Assembly (NCBI GenBank): GCA_934754755.1
Contig: CAKVJS010000008.1
Location: 1 to 16,469, forward strand
From: an uncultured Erysipelotrichales bacterium
GTDB lineage: Bacteria; Bacillota_I; Bacilli_A; Erysipelotrichales; Coprobacillaceae
DNA length: 16,469 bases
Reading direction: 5' to 3'
The translations under genes were made by a program, and so were the position numbers. Every line of letters starts with the position of its first letter. Within the stretch, counting starts at the first letter, position 1. The notes under the pieces are model-generated. The model searched no databases. It saw nothing but the letters and a program-made list of their open reading frames with translations, and was not told the origin of the DNA. Shown in pieces: positions 1-7,005 of the stretch.

Positions 1-1280
1 AAAATATGCAGCGTTTAGCTATTATTAAAATCAAAGAATTATATCGAAAAACCCAGGATATGTATGCAGCCGTACGTTTTTCTGTTGAAGACTTTGTACC
101 ACAGGTAACTGCAGTTATAAAAAGTATAGAAGCTGACTTTGTGACACTAGAAGATTTAATGAATGATCAAAAGTATCAAGAGGTAAAGCAACAGCGCACG
201 ATGATTGAAACAGCGATTGCTACCTTGCGTAAGAGCTTGGATGCGTTACCTAACTTTGTATCGATTGTTCGTAAATACATTCCTAAACAAATGAAAGAGT
301 TACAATCTAATATGGCAGAAATGGAAAAACTTGGCTTTAATTTAGAAGTGATTCATGCTTCGCTGCGTTTTCAAAAGATTGAACATGAGTTACAAGAAAC
401 CATCGAGGATATTAAAAATATTCATCTTGATCCAGTGGAAGAAAAGATTCAAATTTTACACGAAGACATTCGCTCCTTGTCGGAAGACTTAGCACGAGAA
501 AAGGAAGCGTTAGAAGCCTTTACGAAAAAACAGGAACAATGTTTCCAACATATTGATAGTTTACATATGGCTTTACAAAAGGCAATTGTTTCTATTGATG
601 AATTAAAGGCCAACTATAAAATGGATTTTTATACAACCAATATGACAGCGGTGTATCAAGATTTTCAAGAGATTACAGATGAAATGCAGGAAATGCAAAA
701 AATAATTGATAGTCATAATTTTTCCTATCATGAAATGATACATAGTTTTGATGCATTGTTAGAAAAATGTATTCGTTTTGAAGATATTATCCAAGAATTT
801 ACGGAGATGCGTTCTTCTTTATTATTACAAGAAAAGCGAGCGTTAGATGAGTTGGATAATATTAATATTGTTTTACTTGAAATTAAATCAGAAATCAAAA
901 ATAAACATTTGCCAATGATTAATGATTCTTATAAAGACTATATTGTTGATTCCTATGACAAAGCTGCTGCTATTGTTAAATTTACGCGTGAGCGTCCGGT
1001 TGATTTAAAAGAGCTAACACTGCAAGCAGACGGTGCTAGAGATGTTATTTATAAGTTGTATGATAATGTTCATAATTTAGTGGTTACGGCACAGATGGTA
1101 GAAGAAGCCATTGTCTATGGCAATCGCTATCGTTCTAGTTATGTAGAGGTAAATACCGAACTTACGAAGGCAGAATTATTATTTCGCAATGGTGAGTATA
1201 CAAAAGCTTTAACCATTGCTGTTGATATTATTGAAAAAATTAAACCAGGCTCATATGAAAGGCTGGTTAATGACAATTAG
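1..1280 (+). CDS. ezrA: Septation ring formation regulator EzrA, C-terminal part (5' end outside window)
   Basis: EzrA is a membrane-anchored division protein that restrains FtsZ ring assembly at the poles and helps it at midcell. The reading frame is open to the left window edge (the codon before the first ATG at 6 is sense), so the start and the N-terminal membrane anchor lie upstream. About 424 residues are visible of the roughly 560 usual for the family. What is visible is almost entirely long, charged, helical spectrin-like repeat/coiled-coil sequence without any enzyme motif. Near the C-terminus there is a GNRYRS stretch (about residues 372-377 counted from the ATG at 6), which resembles the conserved C-terminal patch of EzrA. 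The next genes, a cysteine desulfurase and thiI, are the same neighbours as in Bacillus, and this supports the call more than any single motif. The stop at 1278-1280 is followed by a 69-base gap. Confidence 0.88.
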   Translation, partial: NMQRLAIIKIKELYRKTQDMYAAVRFSVEDFVPQVTAVIKSIEADFVTLEDLMNDQKYQEVKQQRTMIETAIATLRKSLDALPNFVSIVRKYIPKQMKELQSNMAEMEKLGFNLEVIHASLRFQKIEHELQETIEDIKNIHLDPVEEKIQILHEDIRSLSEDLAREKEALEAFTKKQEQCFQHIDSLHMALQKAIVSIDELKANYKMDFYTTNMTAVYQDFQEITDEMQEMQKIIDSHNFSYHEMIHSFDALLEKCIRFEDIIQEFTEMRSSLLLQEKRALDELDNINIVLLEIKSEIKNKHLPMINDSYKDYIVDSYDKAAAIVKFTRERPVDLKELTLQADGARDVIYKLYDNVHNLVVTAQMVEEAIVYGNRYRSSYVEVNTELTKAELLFRNGEYTKALTIAVDIIEKIKPGSYERLVNDN

Positions 1281-1304
1281 TAATTCGTTTGTCAATACTT
1301 TTTT
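1271..1304 (+). terminator. Weak possible terminator hairpin after ezrA
   Basis: TGACAA at 1271-1276 pairs with TTGTCA at 1289-1294 across a 12-base loop, and a run of six T starts at 1299. The stem is short, AT-rich and overlaps the ezrA stop codon, so termination here would be partial at best. An alternative longer-range pairing (AATGACA 1269-1275 with TGTCATT 1304-1310) also exists. Confidence 0.3.
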
Positions 1305-1349
1305 GTCATTCCATGCATATACTTGTAGTATGGAGGGAAAATATAAAAT

Positions 1350-2489
1350 ATGATATATCTGGACTACGCTGCTACAACACCTTTGCATGATGAAGTTTAT
1401 AAAGGATATGTAGATCTTTTACATAGATATTTTTATAATGCGGATTCACTATATGACAAAGGAGTAGAAGTTAATTATTTAATGGAAAAATCCAGGTCCT
1501 TAATCGCCGATATGTTACATGTTAAAACAAACGAGCTAATCTTTACAGGAAGTGGCTCAGAAGCGAATGTTATGGCTATTAAGGGACTTGCTTTTCAGTA
1601 CCGTGGGCGTGGTAATCACATTATTACAACGACCATTGAGCATTCGTCGGTATATGAAACATGCCGACAATTAGAAGATGTATTTGGTTTTAAAGTTACG
1701 TATTTACCAGTTGACTCGCAAGGAAATATTTCCTTAGAACAATTGGAAAATAGTATTACTAGAGACACGATTCTAGTCAGTATTATGGCAGTTAACAATG
1801 AAATTGGGGTGATTAATCCCGTATCTAAAATAAAGGAAATTGTACAAAAATATGATAAGGTACATTTACATGTTGATATGGTACAAGCACTCGGTAAAAT
1901 CGATGTTGATTTAACTGGACTGGATTGCGCTACTTTTTCCGCTCACAAAATTTATGGTTTAAAGGGTAGTGGGCTATTGTATAAGAAGGAAAATACGCAG
2001 ATTGTTGCCACAGTGACTGGTGGTCAACAGGAATATGGCTTGCGGGCAGGTACCGCAAATGCTTGTACCAATATAATTTTCGCTAAGACATTGCGTCTAG
2101 CCCTTAGTTCTTTATCAACGAATTATATTAAGGTTAGCCAAATCAATCAATATTTACGAAGCCAACTTGCAACTATCAAAGATATTGTCTTTATTAGTGA
2201 TGAACGATATTGTTTACCGTATATCTTAAATTTTGCCTGTGTGGGATATCCACCAGAAGTGATTTTACATGCCTTAGAGGCATATGAAATATATATTTCA
2301 ACGAGAAGTGCTTGCAGCTCAAAATCGGCTAAACTTTCACGCTCGATTGCTGCATTACATTTAGATGATCGCATTGCTGCAAGTGCTGTACGGGTTAGTT
2401 TATCGGCTTTGACAACCCAACAAAATATTGATATATTTATTAAAGTTTTACAAGAAATATTGCATACAATAAAAAAACAAGACGGATGA
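1350..2489 (+). CDS. nifZ: Cysteine desulfurase (NifS/IscS family), partner of ThiI
   Basis: This is a PLP-dependent class V aminotransferase-fold enzyme that takes sulfur from L-cysteine, giving alanine and an enzyme persulfide. The 379 residues carry the family landmarks in order: the N-terminal LDYAATTP (4-11), the GSGSEAN cofactor loop (67-73), His98 in EHSS, the HVDMVQALG segment with Asp176, the PLP lysine Lys200 in SAHKIYG, the LRAGT segment (231-235), and the catalytic cysteine Cys322 in STRSACSS. The start at 1350 follows a GGAGGG ribosome binding site. thiI begins 12 bases after the stop. By analogy with Bacillus NifZ, which sits in the same position and feeds ThiI, I infer that it supplies persulfide for tRNA thiolation rather than general Fe-S assembly. 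The neighbourhood has no iscU/sufU scaffold gene. The family assignment is very safe; the partner assignment rests on gene order. Confidence 0.93.
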   Translation: MIYLDYAATTPLHDEVYKGYVDLLHRYFYNADSLYDKGVEVNYLMEKSRSLIADMLHVKTNELIFTGSGSEANVMAIKGLAFQYRGRGNHIITTTIEHSSVYETCRQLEDVFGFKVTYLPVDSQGNISLEQLENSITRDTILVSIMAVNNEIGVINPVSKIKEIVQKYDKVHLHVDMVQALGKIDVDLTGLDCATFSAHKIYGLKGSGLLYKKENTQIVATVTGGQQEYGLRAGTANACTNIIFAKTLRLALSSLSTNYIKVSQINQYLRSQLATIKDIVFISDERYCLPYILNFACVGYPPEVILHALEAYEIYISTRSACSSKSAKLSRSIAALHLDDRIAASAVRVSLSALTTQQNIDIFIKVLQEILHTIKKQDG

Positions 2490-2501
2490 TGAGGTAGCCC
2501 A

Positions 2502-3698
2502 ATGGAAGCAGACTATATTTTAATTCGCTTTGGTGAATTAACAACAAAGGGAAAGAATCGTAAATTATTTACGCAAAAACTATTAAAGAACACAAAAGAA
2601 GTATTACATGCGTATGCTTCCTTAAGCTATGAATTACAGTATGATCGAATGTATATTATATTACATGGGCATGACCATAAAGAAGTTTGTGATAAGGTTA
2701 AAAATATATTCGGAATTTACTCCTTTTCTGTAGCCTATAAGGTAGAAAAGGATTTATTAAAAGTAAGTGAGATTATTAGTACATTAGTTAATAATTCACT
2801 AGCTAAAAGTTTTAAGATAAAAACAAAGCGTAGTGATAAGAGTTATCCAAAGGTTTCGGATACGATCAATCGGGAGATTGCTAGCTACGTTTTTGAACAT
2901 GCAACGCATCCTATTGAAGTATCAATGAAACACCCTAGCATTTTAGTGACGGTAGAAATTCGTAAAGATGCCTTCTATGTTATGGATAATGTACAAAAGG
3001 GTGCGGGCGGATACCCAGTAGGTATTGGTGGACGAGCTCTATTGATGTTATCGGGTGGTATTGATTCGCCGGTTGCGGGATACTTAACGATGAAACGAGG
3101 TGTTGGACTATCTTGTATTCATTTTGCGGCACCTCCGTATACGAGCGTCCAAGCAAAACAAAAAGTTTTGGATATCGCTACCCAATTACATAATTATGCC
3201 GGTAGTAAAATAGCTGTATATATAATTCCTTTTACGAAACTACAATTGGCAATTTACGATCATTGTGATGAAAGCTATGCAATTACGATTATGCGCCGGA
3301 TGATGTATCGAATTGCACAAAGGGTAGCGCAAAAAGTTGGTTGTGAAATCATCGTTAATGGAGAATGTGTCGGTCAAGTGGCTTCGCAAACCCTGCCTAG
3401 TATGCAGGTGATCAATGAAGTCGTTACGATGCCTGTACTACGTCCCGTGGCTTGTTTAGATAAATTAGAAATTATTGATATTAGTCAGCGTATTCAGACG
3501 TACGATATTTCAATTCGTCCGCATGAAGATTGCTGTACGATCTTTACTCCCAAAAGTCCAGTAACCAAACCAAAAAGTTATAAAGCACAATCCTATGAAA
3601 AAAAATTTGATTTTGAACCTTTATTAGAAGAATGTATCGCTTCGATGGAAACGATTATTATTTCCCGGGATAATTTACAAGGAAAAGAGTTTTTTTAG
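2502..3698 (+). CDS. thiI: tRNA uracil 4-sulfurtransferase ThiI
   Basis: ThiI adenylates U8 of tRNA and transfers sulfur to make 4-thiouridine; in some bacteria it also supplies sulfur for the thiamine thiazole. The 398-residue protein has an N-terminal ferredoxin-like region with the typical FGELTTKGKNR opening (10-20), a THUMP region (about 60-165), and an ATP pyrophosphatase domain whose PP-loop is SGGIDS (184-189). Conserved downstream segments include NGECVGQVASQT (286-297) and HEDCCTIF (341-348), with Cys344 and Cys345. It stops after the pyrophosphatase domain and lacks the C-terminal rhodanese domain of the E. coli protein, like the Bacillus form. That fits the desulfurase 12 bases upstream acting as direct sulfur donor. 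The start codon at 2502 is preceded by GATGAGGTAG, a usable but not ideal ribosome binding site. Confidence 0.95.
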   Translation: MEADYILIRFGELTTKGKNRKLFTQKLLKNTKEVLHAYASLSYELQYDRMYIILHGHDHKEVCDKVKNIFGIYSFSVAYKVEKDLLKVSEIISTLVNNSLAKSFKIKTKRSDKSYPKVSDTINREIASYVFEHATHPIEVSMKHPSILVTVEIRKDAFYVMDNVQKGAGGYPVGIGGRALLMLSGGIDSPVAGYLTMKRGVGLSCIHFAAPPYTSVQAKQKVLDIATQLHNYAGSKIAVYIIPFTKLQLAIYDHCDESYAITIMRRMMYRIAQRVAQKVGCEIIVNGECVGQVASQTLPSMQVINEVVTMPVLRPVACLDKLEIIDISQRIQTYDISIRPHEDCCTIFTPKSPVTKPKSYKAQSYEKKFDFEPLLEECIASMETIIISRDNLQGKEFF

Positions 3699-3750
3699 AA
3701 AAAATTCAAATATTACAATTTTCTCATAATTAGCGCATAATTTTTCTATA

Positions 3751-3773
3751 CCTGCACAAAATAACAGTGCAGG
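3751..3773 (+). promoter_or_regulatory. 5' leader hairpin overlapping the ssp ribosome binding site
   Basis: CCTGCAC (3751-3757) and GTGCAGG (3767-3773) form a perfect seven-pair stem around a nine-base A-rich loop. The ribosome binding site AGGAGGTG occupies 3771-3778, so its first three bases lie in the 3' arm. The hairpin could protect the 5' end of a long-lived spore mRNA or modulate translation; the sequence alone does not say which. Just upstream, CATAATT occurs twice (3725-3731 and 3736-3742) and loosely resembles the -10 element used by the forespore sigma factor, but I could not find a convincing partner -35. Confidence 0.55.
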
Positions 3774-3784
3774 AGGTGAAAGAA

Positions 3785-3994
3785 ATGAACAACAACTCAT
3801 CAAGTAATAAATTAGTAGTACCTGGTGCTCAAAACGCAATCGACCAAATGAAATACGAAATCGCTAATGAATTTGGAGTGAATTTAGGACCGGATACAAC
3901 TTCTCGTGCTAATGGTTCTGTAGGTGGTGAAATTACTAAAAGATTAGTAGCTATGGGACAAAACCAATTAAGTGGACAACAATTTAAGAAATAG
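3785..3994 (+). CDS. Alpha/beta-type small acid-soluble spore protein
   Basis: These small proteins coat DNA in the forespore, force it toward an A-like form that resists UV and chemical damage, and are degraded at germination as an amino acid source. I choose ATG 3785, seven bases after the strong AGGAGGTG site, rather than an in-frame start at 3767 that lies within the leader hairpin; this gives 69 residues, normal for the family. The central [10 protein letters not shown] segment matches the conserved germination-protease recognition region, where cleavage occurs in the E-[IF]-A context. The second conserved block, [14 protein letters not shown], matches the DNA-binding C-terminal helix. 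The gene stands alone between thiI and a strong terminator, as sspA does in Bacillus. Its presence is the clearest sign that the host forms endospores. Expression is probably confined to the forespore, which is inference from the family. Confidence 0.95.
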   Translation: MNNNSSSNKLVVPGAQNAIDQMKYEIANEFGVNLGPDTTSRANGSVGGEITKRLVAMGQNQLSGQQFKK

Positions 3995-4006
3995 TAAATA
4001 AAATAA

Positions 4007-4047
4007 AAGGAGTTATGACAGAAAATTTGTCAGAGCTTCTTTTTTTT
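4007..4047 (+). terminator. Rho-independent terminator of the ssp gene
   Basis: The arms 4007-4020 and 4028-4041 pair over 14 positions with one mismatch and two G-T wobbles, around a seven-base loop. T's continue to 4047. The hairpin begins 12 bases after the stop codon. It cleanly separates the spore gene from the downstream promoter. Confidence 0.88.
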
Positions 4048-4068
4048 GCATAAAAACAAAAACTCTTT

Positions 4069-4097
4069 TTGTCCCTATTTTATTTTTATGTTATAAT
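4069..4097 (+). promoter_or_regulatory. Vegetative promoter of the 93-residue protein gene and ackA
   Basis: A -35 element TTGTCC (4069-4074), a 17-base spacer and a perfect -10 TATAAT (4092-4097) with the extended TG at 4089-4090 form a strong sigma-A-type promoter. Transcription would start near 4104 and leave a leader of about 22 bases. No catabolite-response (cre-like) box was obvious by eye. Confidence 0.8.
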
Positions 4098-4125
4098 AAT
4101 GATGTATGGATAAAGGGGTGTAGGT

Positions 4126-4407
4126 ATGAGTATGGAAGATAAGGAATTTATTGGTATTGTCGGGAGGGAAATTGTTATTCGCGATAAAGCCAGTGGTTTC
4201 AATGAGTCCTTTCCGTATATAGGGAAAATGTTTTCAACTGAAAACGATAGTTTATTAATGTTTTATGTCAATAATGAGTCATATTATATCTGGCAAAAGT
4301 GCATGGGAAATAAAATCAAAAATATATTTTATAATTATGAGCAGTGTCGTGCTTTAATACTCAGAAACATTGATAATATATTAGCGAATAAAGCAATGCA
4401 AGAATAA
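4126..4407 (+). CDS. Small protein of unknown function upstream of ackA
   Basis: I do not recognise this 93-residue protein. The gene is credible: it has an AAAGGGG ribosome binding site (4112-4118), seven bases of spacing to ATG 4126, and a strong promoter just upstream. A second in-frame ATG at 4132 would remove two residues. The product is soluble-looking, with no signal peptide or membrane segment. The first half is likely beta-rich (FIGIVGREIVIRD, then SLLMFYVNNESYYIW at about 46-60), and the last 25 residues look helical. It has a single cysteine pair region (Cys59-type within WQKCMG, and Cys73-type within EQCRA), not a metal-binding motif. The stop is 27 bases before the ackA start, so the two are almost surely cotranscribed. 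In Bacillus the ackA neighbour is the methyltransferase-like ytxK; this is not that protein. A role tied to acetate metabolism is only a guess from position. Confidence 0.75.
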   Translation: MSMEDKEFIGIVGREIVIRDKASGFNESFPYIGKMFSTENDSLLMFYVNNESYYIWQKCMGNKIKNIFYNYEQCRALILRNIDNILANKAMQE

Positions 4408-4434
4408 GAGTGTGTGAATAGGAGGAGTAATAAA

Positions 4435-5628
4435 ATGGTAAAGGTAATGGCAGTTAATGCAGGGAGTTCATCACTAAAGTTTCAATTATTTGAGATGCCT
4501 GAAGAAACCGTAATTACATCGGGAATTATTGAAAGAATTGGGTTTACCGACGCAAAGTTTCAAATACAGGTAGGACAAGAAAAGAAAAAAGAAACTCTTG
4601 CTATTTTAGATCATAGTCAAGCCGTTTCAATTCTATTACAAGCATTAGAACAATATAAAATTGTAGATTCTTTATCAGAAATTGAAGCGATTGGTCATCG
4701 AGTTGTACACGGTGGTGAGTATTTTTATGATTCTGTTAAGGTGGATGATGATGTTATTAACAAGGTAGAGGAACTTTGTGAATTAGCACCTTTGCATAAT
4801 CCCGCAAACTTGATTGGATATCGGGCTTTTCAAAAGGTATTACCAAATGTTGAACATGTATTTATTTTTGATACAGCGTATCATCAAACAATAGCGAAAG
4901 AAAATTATATGTATCCATTACCATTAGAATTTTATGAAAACTTGAAGGTTCGTAAATATGGAGCCCATGGTACGAGTCATAAATATGTAGCGAATGAGGC
5001 CATTAAAATGTTGGGTAATCCTGAACATTCTAAAATTATTGTTTGTCATTTAGGTAACGGAGCAAGCATTTCAGCTATTAAAGATGGTGTCTGTGTCGAT
5101 ACGTCGATGGGCTTTACACCGTTAGCGGGAGTCATGATGGGAACTCGTTCTGGCGATGTCGATCCTTCCATTATGCCATTTTTATGTAATAAACTAAATA
5201 AAACAAGCGATGAAGTACTTCATATTTATAATAATAAATCTGGTATGTTAGGTGTTTCTGGTATTTCTTCGGATTCTAGAGACGTAGAAGATGCATATTA
5301 TAAAGGTGATGAAAGAGCTGTTTTAACAAGTAAAATGTACGCTAAGAGTGTGAGTAAATACATTGGTAGTTATGTTATTGAATTAGGAGGATTAGATGCT
5401 CTTGTCTTTACGGCTGGAGTGGGTGAAAATGCAGCCTATTTACGTACCAAGATTGTTGGAAATATAGCAGAGGCGTTAGGTGCTTCTTTAGATGAAGAGA
5501 AAAATCCAATACGCAGTGGGGATAACCGAGTTATCTCATTGCCTTCATCGAAAGTACAAGTGATGATTATTCCAACGAATGAGGAAGTCATGATTGCGCG
5601 CGATACGATTCGTATTTTAGGTATATAA
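4435..5628 (+). CDS. ackA: Acetate kinase
   Basis: Acetate kinase interconverts acetyl phosphate + ADP and acetate + ATP, the ATP-yielding last step of the phosphotransacetylase-acetate kinase pathway in the cytosol. The product from ATG 4435 is 397 residues, the usual size. This start follows a GGAGGAG ribosome binding site and places the family opening VNAGSSSLKFQLF at the N-terminus; an earlier in-frame ATG at 4414 lies upstream of that site and is unlikely. The ASKHA-fold landmarks are all present: HRVVHGGEYF, APLHNPAN, the catalytic-aspartate segment FDTAYHQT, the RKYGAHGTSH segment, the phosphate-binding HLGNGAS, TPLAGVMMGTRSGDVDP, FTAGVGENA and the C-terminal IPTNEEVMIARD. No pta gene is visible in the window. 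It shares a promoter with the small gene 27 bases upstream and is followed directly by a terminator. Acetyl phosphate produced or consumed by this enzyme could also act on response regulators, a general possibility and not something shown here. Confidence 0.97.
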   Translation: MVKVMAVNAGSSSLKFQLFEMPEETVITSGIIERIGFTDAKFQIQVGQEKKKETLAILDHSQAVSILLQALEQYKIVDSLSEIEAIGHRVVHGGEYFYDSVKVDDDVINKVEELCELAPLHNPANLIGYRAFQKVLPNVEHVFIFDTAYHQTIAKENYMYPLPLEFYENLKVRKYGAHGTSHKYVANEAIKMLGNPEHSKIIVCHLGNGASISAIKDGVCVDTSMGFTPLAGVMMGTRSGDVDPSIMPFLCNKLNKTSDEVLHIYNNKSGMLGVSGISSDSRDVEDAYYKGDERAVLTSKMYAKSVSKYIGSYVIELGGLDALVFTAGVGENAAYLRTKIVGNIAEALGASLDEEKNPIRSGDNRVISLPSSKVQVMIIPTNEEVMIARDTIRILGI

Positions 5629-5632
5629 GAAT

Positions 5633-5659
5633 AAAGAGGGTGTTCCTTGCATCCTTTTT
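5633..5659 (+). terminator. Rho-independent terminator after ackA
   Basis: The arms 5633-5642 and 5650-5659 pair over ten positions (two G-T wobbles) around a TTCCTTG loop. The five T's that close the hairpin are also the 3' U-tract. It starts four bases after the ackA stop. Confidence 0.7.
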
Positions 5660-5717
5660 ATTATGGATTTATAAATCGCTTAAAAAAGGTGATAATCTGA
5701 AAGTGAATCGGTATATA

Positions 5718-5726
5718 TGGTATAAT
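5718..5726 (+). promoter_or_regulatory. Extended -10 promoter of the DHH phosphoesterase gene
   Basis: TGGTATAAT gives a perfect -10 hexamer (5721-5726) with the TGn extension. The best -35 is CTGAAA (5697-5702) at 18 bases, which matches four of six positions. Transcription from here would begin only about 15 bases before the start codon at 5748, just leaving room for the AGAGGTGA ribosome binding site. Confidence 0.7.
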
Positions 5727-5747
5727 GCAACAGAAGAGGTGAAGATT

Positions 5748-6689
5748 ATGTTTGAAAATATAGTAAATAAAATAGAAGAATATTCTACGATTATAATATA
5801 CCGGCACATAAATCCTGATTGTGATGCCCTTGGTAGTCAATTTGGATTATTAGATGCGCTTCGACATACTTACCCATCAAAGAAAATTTATGTAGATGGG
5901 TCGTTTGTATCGGATTTAGTTTCTCTATATGAAGTACCATTCGATATAGTTACAAAAATAGAGGAGCCTGCTTTAGCTATTGTTTTAGACACTGCTAATG
6001 CACCACGTATTGATGGGGAAAGCTTTTATAGATGTAAAGAAAGTATTAAGATTGATCACCATTTGACCGATGATGAATTTAGTACGTTATCAGTAGTTGA
6101 TAGTAGTGCCGGGGCAACATGCCAATTGATTGGACAATTATTGATGGAAATGCAAGACTCCTGGCATATTAGTACAGCTGGGGCAAGTGCATTGTATCTA
6201 GGAATCATAGCTGATACGAATCGATTTATGTATCGCCAAACGGATGAAAGGACTTTTACTATTGCGGCTTTCTTGATGACTAAGGGAATCGCCATTGATG
6301 TACTATATCAAAGGATGTATGAACGCAGTGCTAAGGATTTAGAAATTCAAAGACATATCTTAAATAACTATCATGCATCTGATAAAGTGGCTTATTATAT
6401 TCTCACAAATGATGATTTAATAAATCTAGCCATTTCCCGGCAACGAGGATCTGATTATGTTAATATATTTGCGAATATTGCTGAATATGATATTTGGATG
6501 GCGATTACCGAAAATATAGAGGATCATAATTGGCGAGTGAGCATACGTAGTAAAAAGAAAGATATTCATCATATTGCACAAAAATATCGTGGGGGAGGTC
6601 ACGCACAAGCAAGTGGAGCAACACTTACATCTAAAAAGGAGCTAGAATCACTACTAGAAGACTTAAAACAAGTGGCGAATAGTGAGTAA
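5748..6689 (+). CDS. nrnA: DHH/DHHA1 phosphoesterase, NrnA-like (oligoribonuclease / pAp phosphatase)
   Basis: NrnA-type enzymes degrade 2-5 nucleotide RNAs, dephosphorylate 3'-phosphoadenosine-5'-phosphate, and in some relatives hydrolyse pGpG or linear c-di-AMP products. From ATG 5748 the product is 313 residues, the family size; an upstream in-frame GTG at 5640 would add 36 residues lying on the terminator and promoter, so I reject it. Manganese-binding motifs are visible in order: RHINPDCDALGS (about 18-29), VLDTAN with its aspartate (about 80-85), the DHH signature IDHH (about 101-104), and GIIADTNRFM with its aspartate. A linker separates these from the C-terminal DHHA1 domain, which ends in the substrate-binding RGGGHAQASG motif. 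No CBS or DRTGG domain and no membrane segment is present, which argues against GdpP-type c-di-AMP phosphodiesterases. It appears to be monocistronic. The exact in vivo substrate cannot be told from sequence. Confidence 0.9.
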   Translation: MFENIVNKIEEYSTIIIYRHINPDCDALGSQFGLLDALRHTYPSKKIYVDGSFVSDLVSLYEVPFDIVTKIEEPALAIVLDTANAPRIDGESFYRCKESIKIDHHLTDDEFSTLSVVDSSAGATCQLIGQLLMEMQDSWHISTAGASALYLGIIADTNRFMYRQTDERTFTIAAFLMTKGIAIDVLYQRMYERSAKDLEIQRHILNNYHASDKVAYYILTNDDLINLAISRQRGSDYVNIFANIAEYDIWMAITENIEDHNWRVSIRSKKKDIHHIAQKYRGGGHAQASGATLTSKKELESLLEDLKQVANSE

Positions 6690-6712
6690 ATTATTGCATA
6701 TATACAATAATT
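6689..6712 (+). terminator. AT-rich hairpin directly after the NrnA-like gene
   Basis: AATTATTG (6689-6696) and CAATAATT (6705-6712) form a perfect eight-pair stem around CATATATA, starting on the last base of the stop codon. There is no T-run after it, so it is more likely a 3'-end-stabilising or symmetric protein-binding element than an efficient terminator. The next real terminator downstream is at 6838-6867. Confidence 0.4.
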
Positions 6713-6763
6713 ATAGTGGTGATTAAATAAATCCTTTATGTGATTTTTAAAAATAATGTAAAA

Positions 6764-6792
6764 TTGTATTTTATCCAATAGACAAATATTAT
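6764..6792 (+). promoter_or_regulatory. Possible promoter upstream of the terminator/leader of the DUF4238-like gene
   Basis: TTGTAT (6764-6769), a 17-base spacer and TATTAT (6787-6792) match the vegetative consensus at four and five of six positions. The region is so AT-rich that chance matches are expected. If it is real, transcripts would start near 6799 and meet the terminator at 6838-6867 before reaching any gene. Confidence 0.35.
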
Positions 6793-6837
6793 GTATTATG
6801 TTAGATTATATATATGAACTATGAAATCGTTTAAAGT

Positions 6838-6867
6838 AAGACTATAGTAATATTATAGTCTTTTTTT
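6838..6867 (+). terminator. Intrinsic terminator, left copy of a matched pair
   Basis: AAGACTATA (6838-6846) pairs perfectly with TATAGTCTT (6854-6862) around GTAATAT. A run of seven T's covers 6861-6867. It lies about 150 bases after the NrnA-like gene and about 140 before the DUF4238-like gene. Its stem and the start of its loop are nearly identical to the hairpin at 7896-7923. Confidence 0.8.
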
Positions 6868-7005
6868 CATAAAAAGGAGTGGTGAAATAGTAGTAATGAT
6901 AATAAACAGATTTCTAATAATTCATAAAGATGTTTCGCCAATAGAGGCAATATATAAGACATAGAAAGAGGAACGAAAGTAGAAGGGAATTAAAAGGGAA
7001 AAGAA

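Larger units (their letters stand above)
6690..7005 (+). other. 316-base intergenic stretch: possible leader with internal terminator
   Basis: This very AT-rich gap holds the hairpin after nrnA, a possible promoter (6764-6792), a clear intrinsic terminator (6838-6867), and a good GGAG/GGTG ribosome-binding-like sequence (about 6875-6883) followed by an ATG at 6896. That ATG opens a reading frame of only 22 codons ending at 6964, with a distance longer than ideal. I cannot tell whether the short frame is translated. The DUF4238-like gene starts at 7006 with its own AAAAGGG site. I see no tRNA, known riboswitch or gene remnant. Confidence 0.5.

Noticed and set aside
1289..1331. Promoter for the cysteine desulfurase gene (TTGTCA with TAGTAT at 17 bases)
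   Set aside because: The predicted start would fall at or after the ribosome binding site at about 1332-1337, so it could not drive normal translation. Other -35/-10 pairings have poor spacing.
3699..3750. Forespore sigma-factor promoter for the spore protein gene
   Set aside because: Two CATAATT elements resemble the -10, but neither has a matching -35 at the right distance. The exact promoter could not be assigned.
6896..6964. A 22-codon frame after a GGAG/GGTG sequence ahead of the DUF4238-like gene
   Set aside because: It is too short and too AT-rich to support as a gene, and the spacing from the ribosome-binding-like sequence is longer than usual. It is kept only as part of the leader observation.
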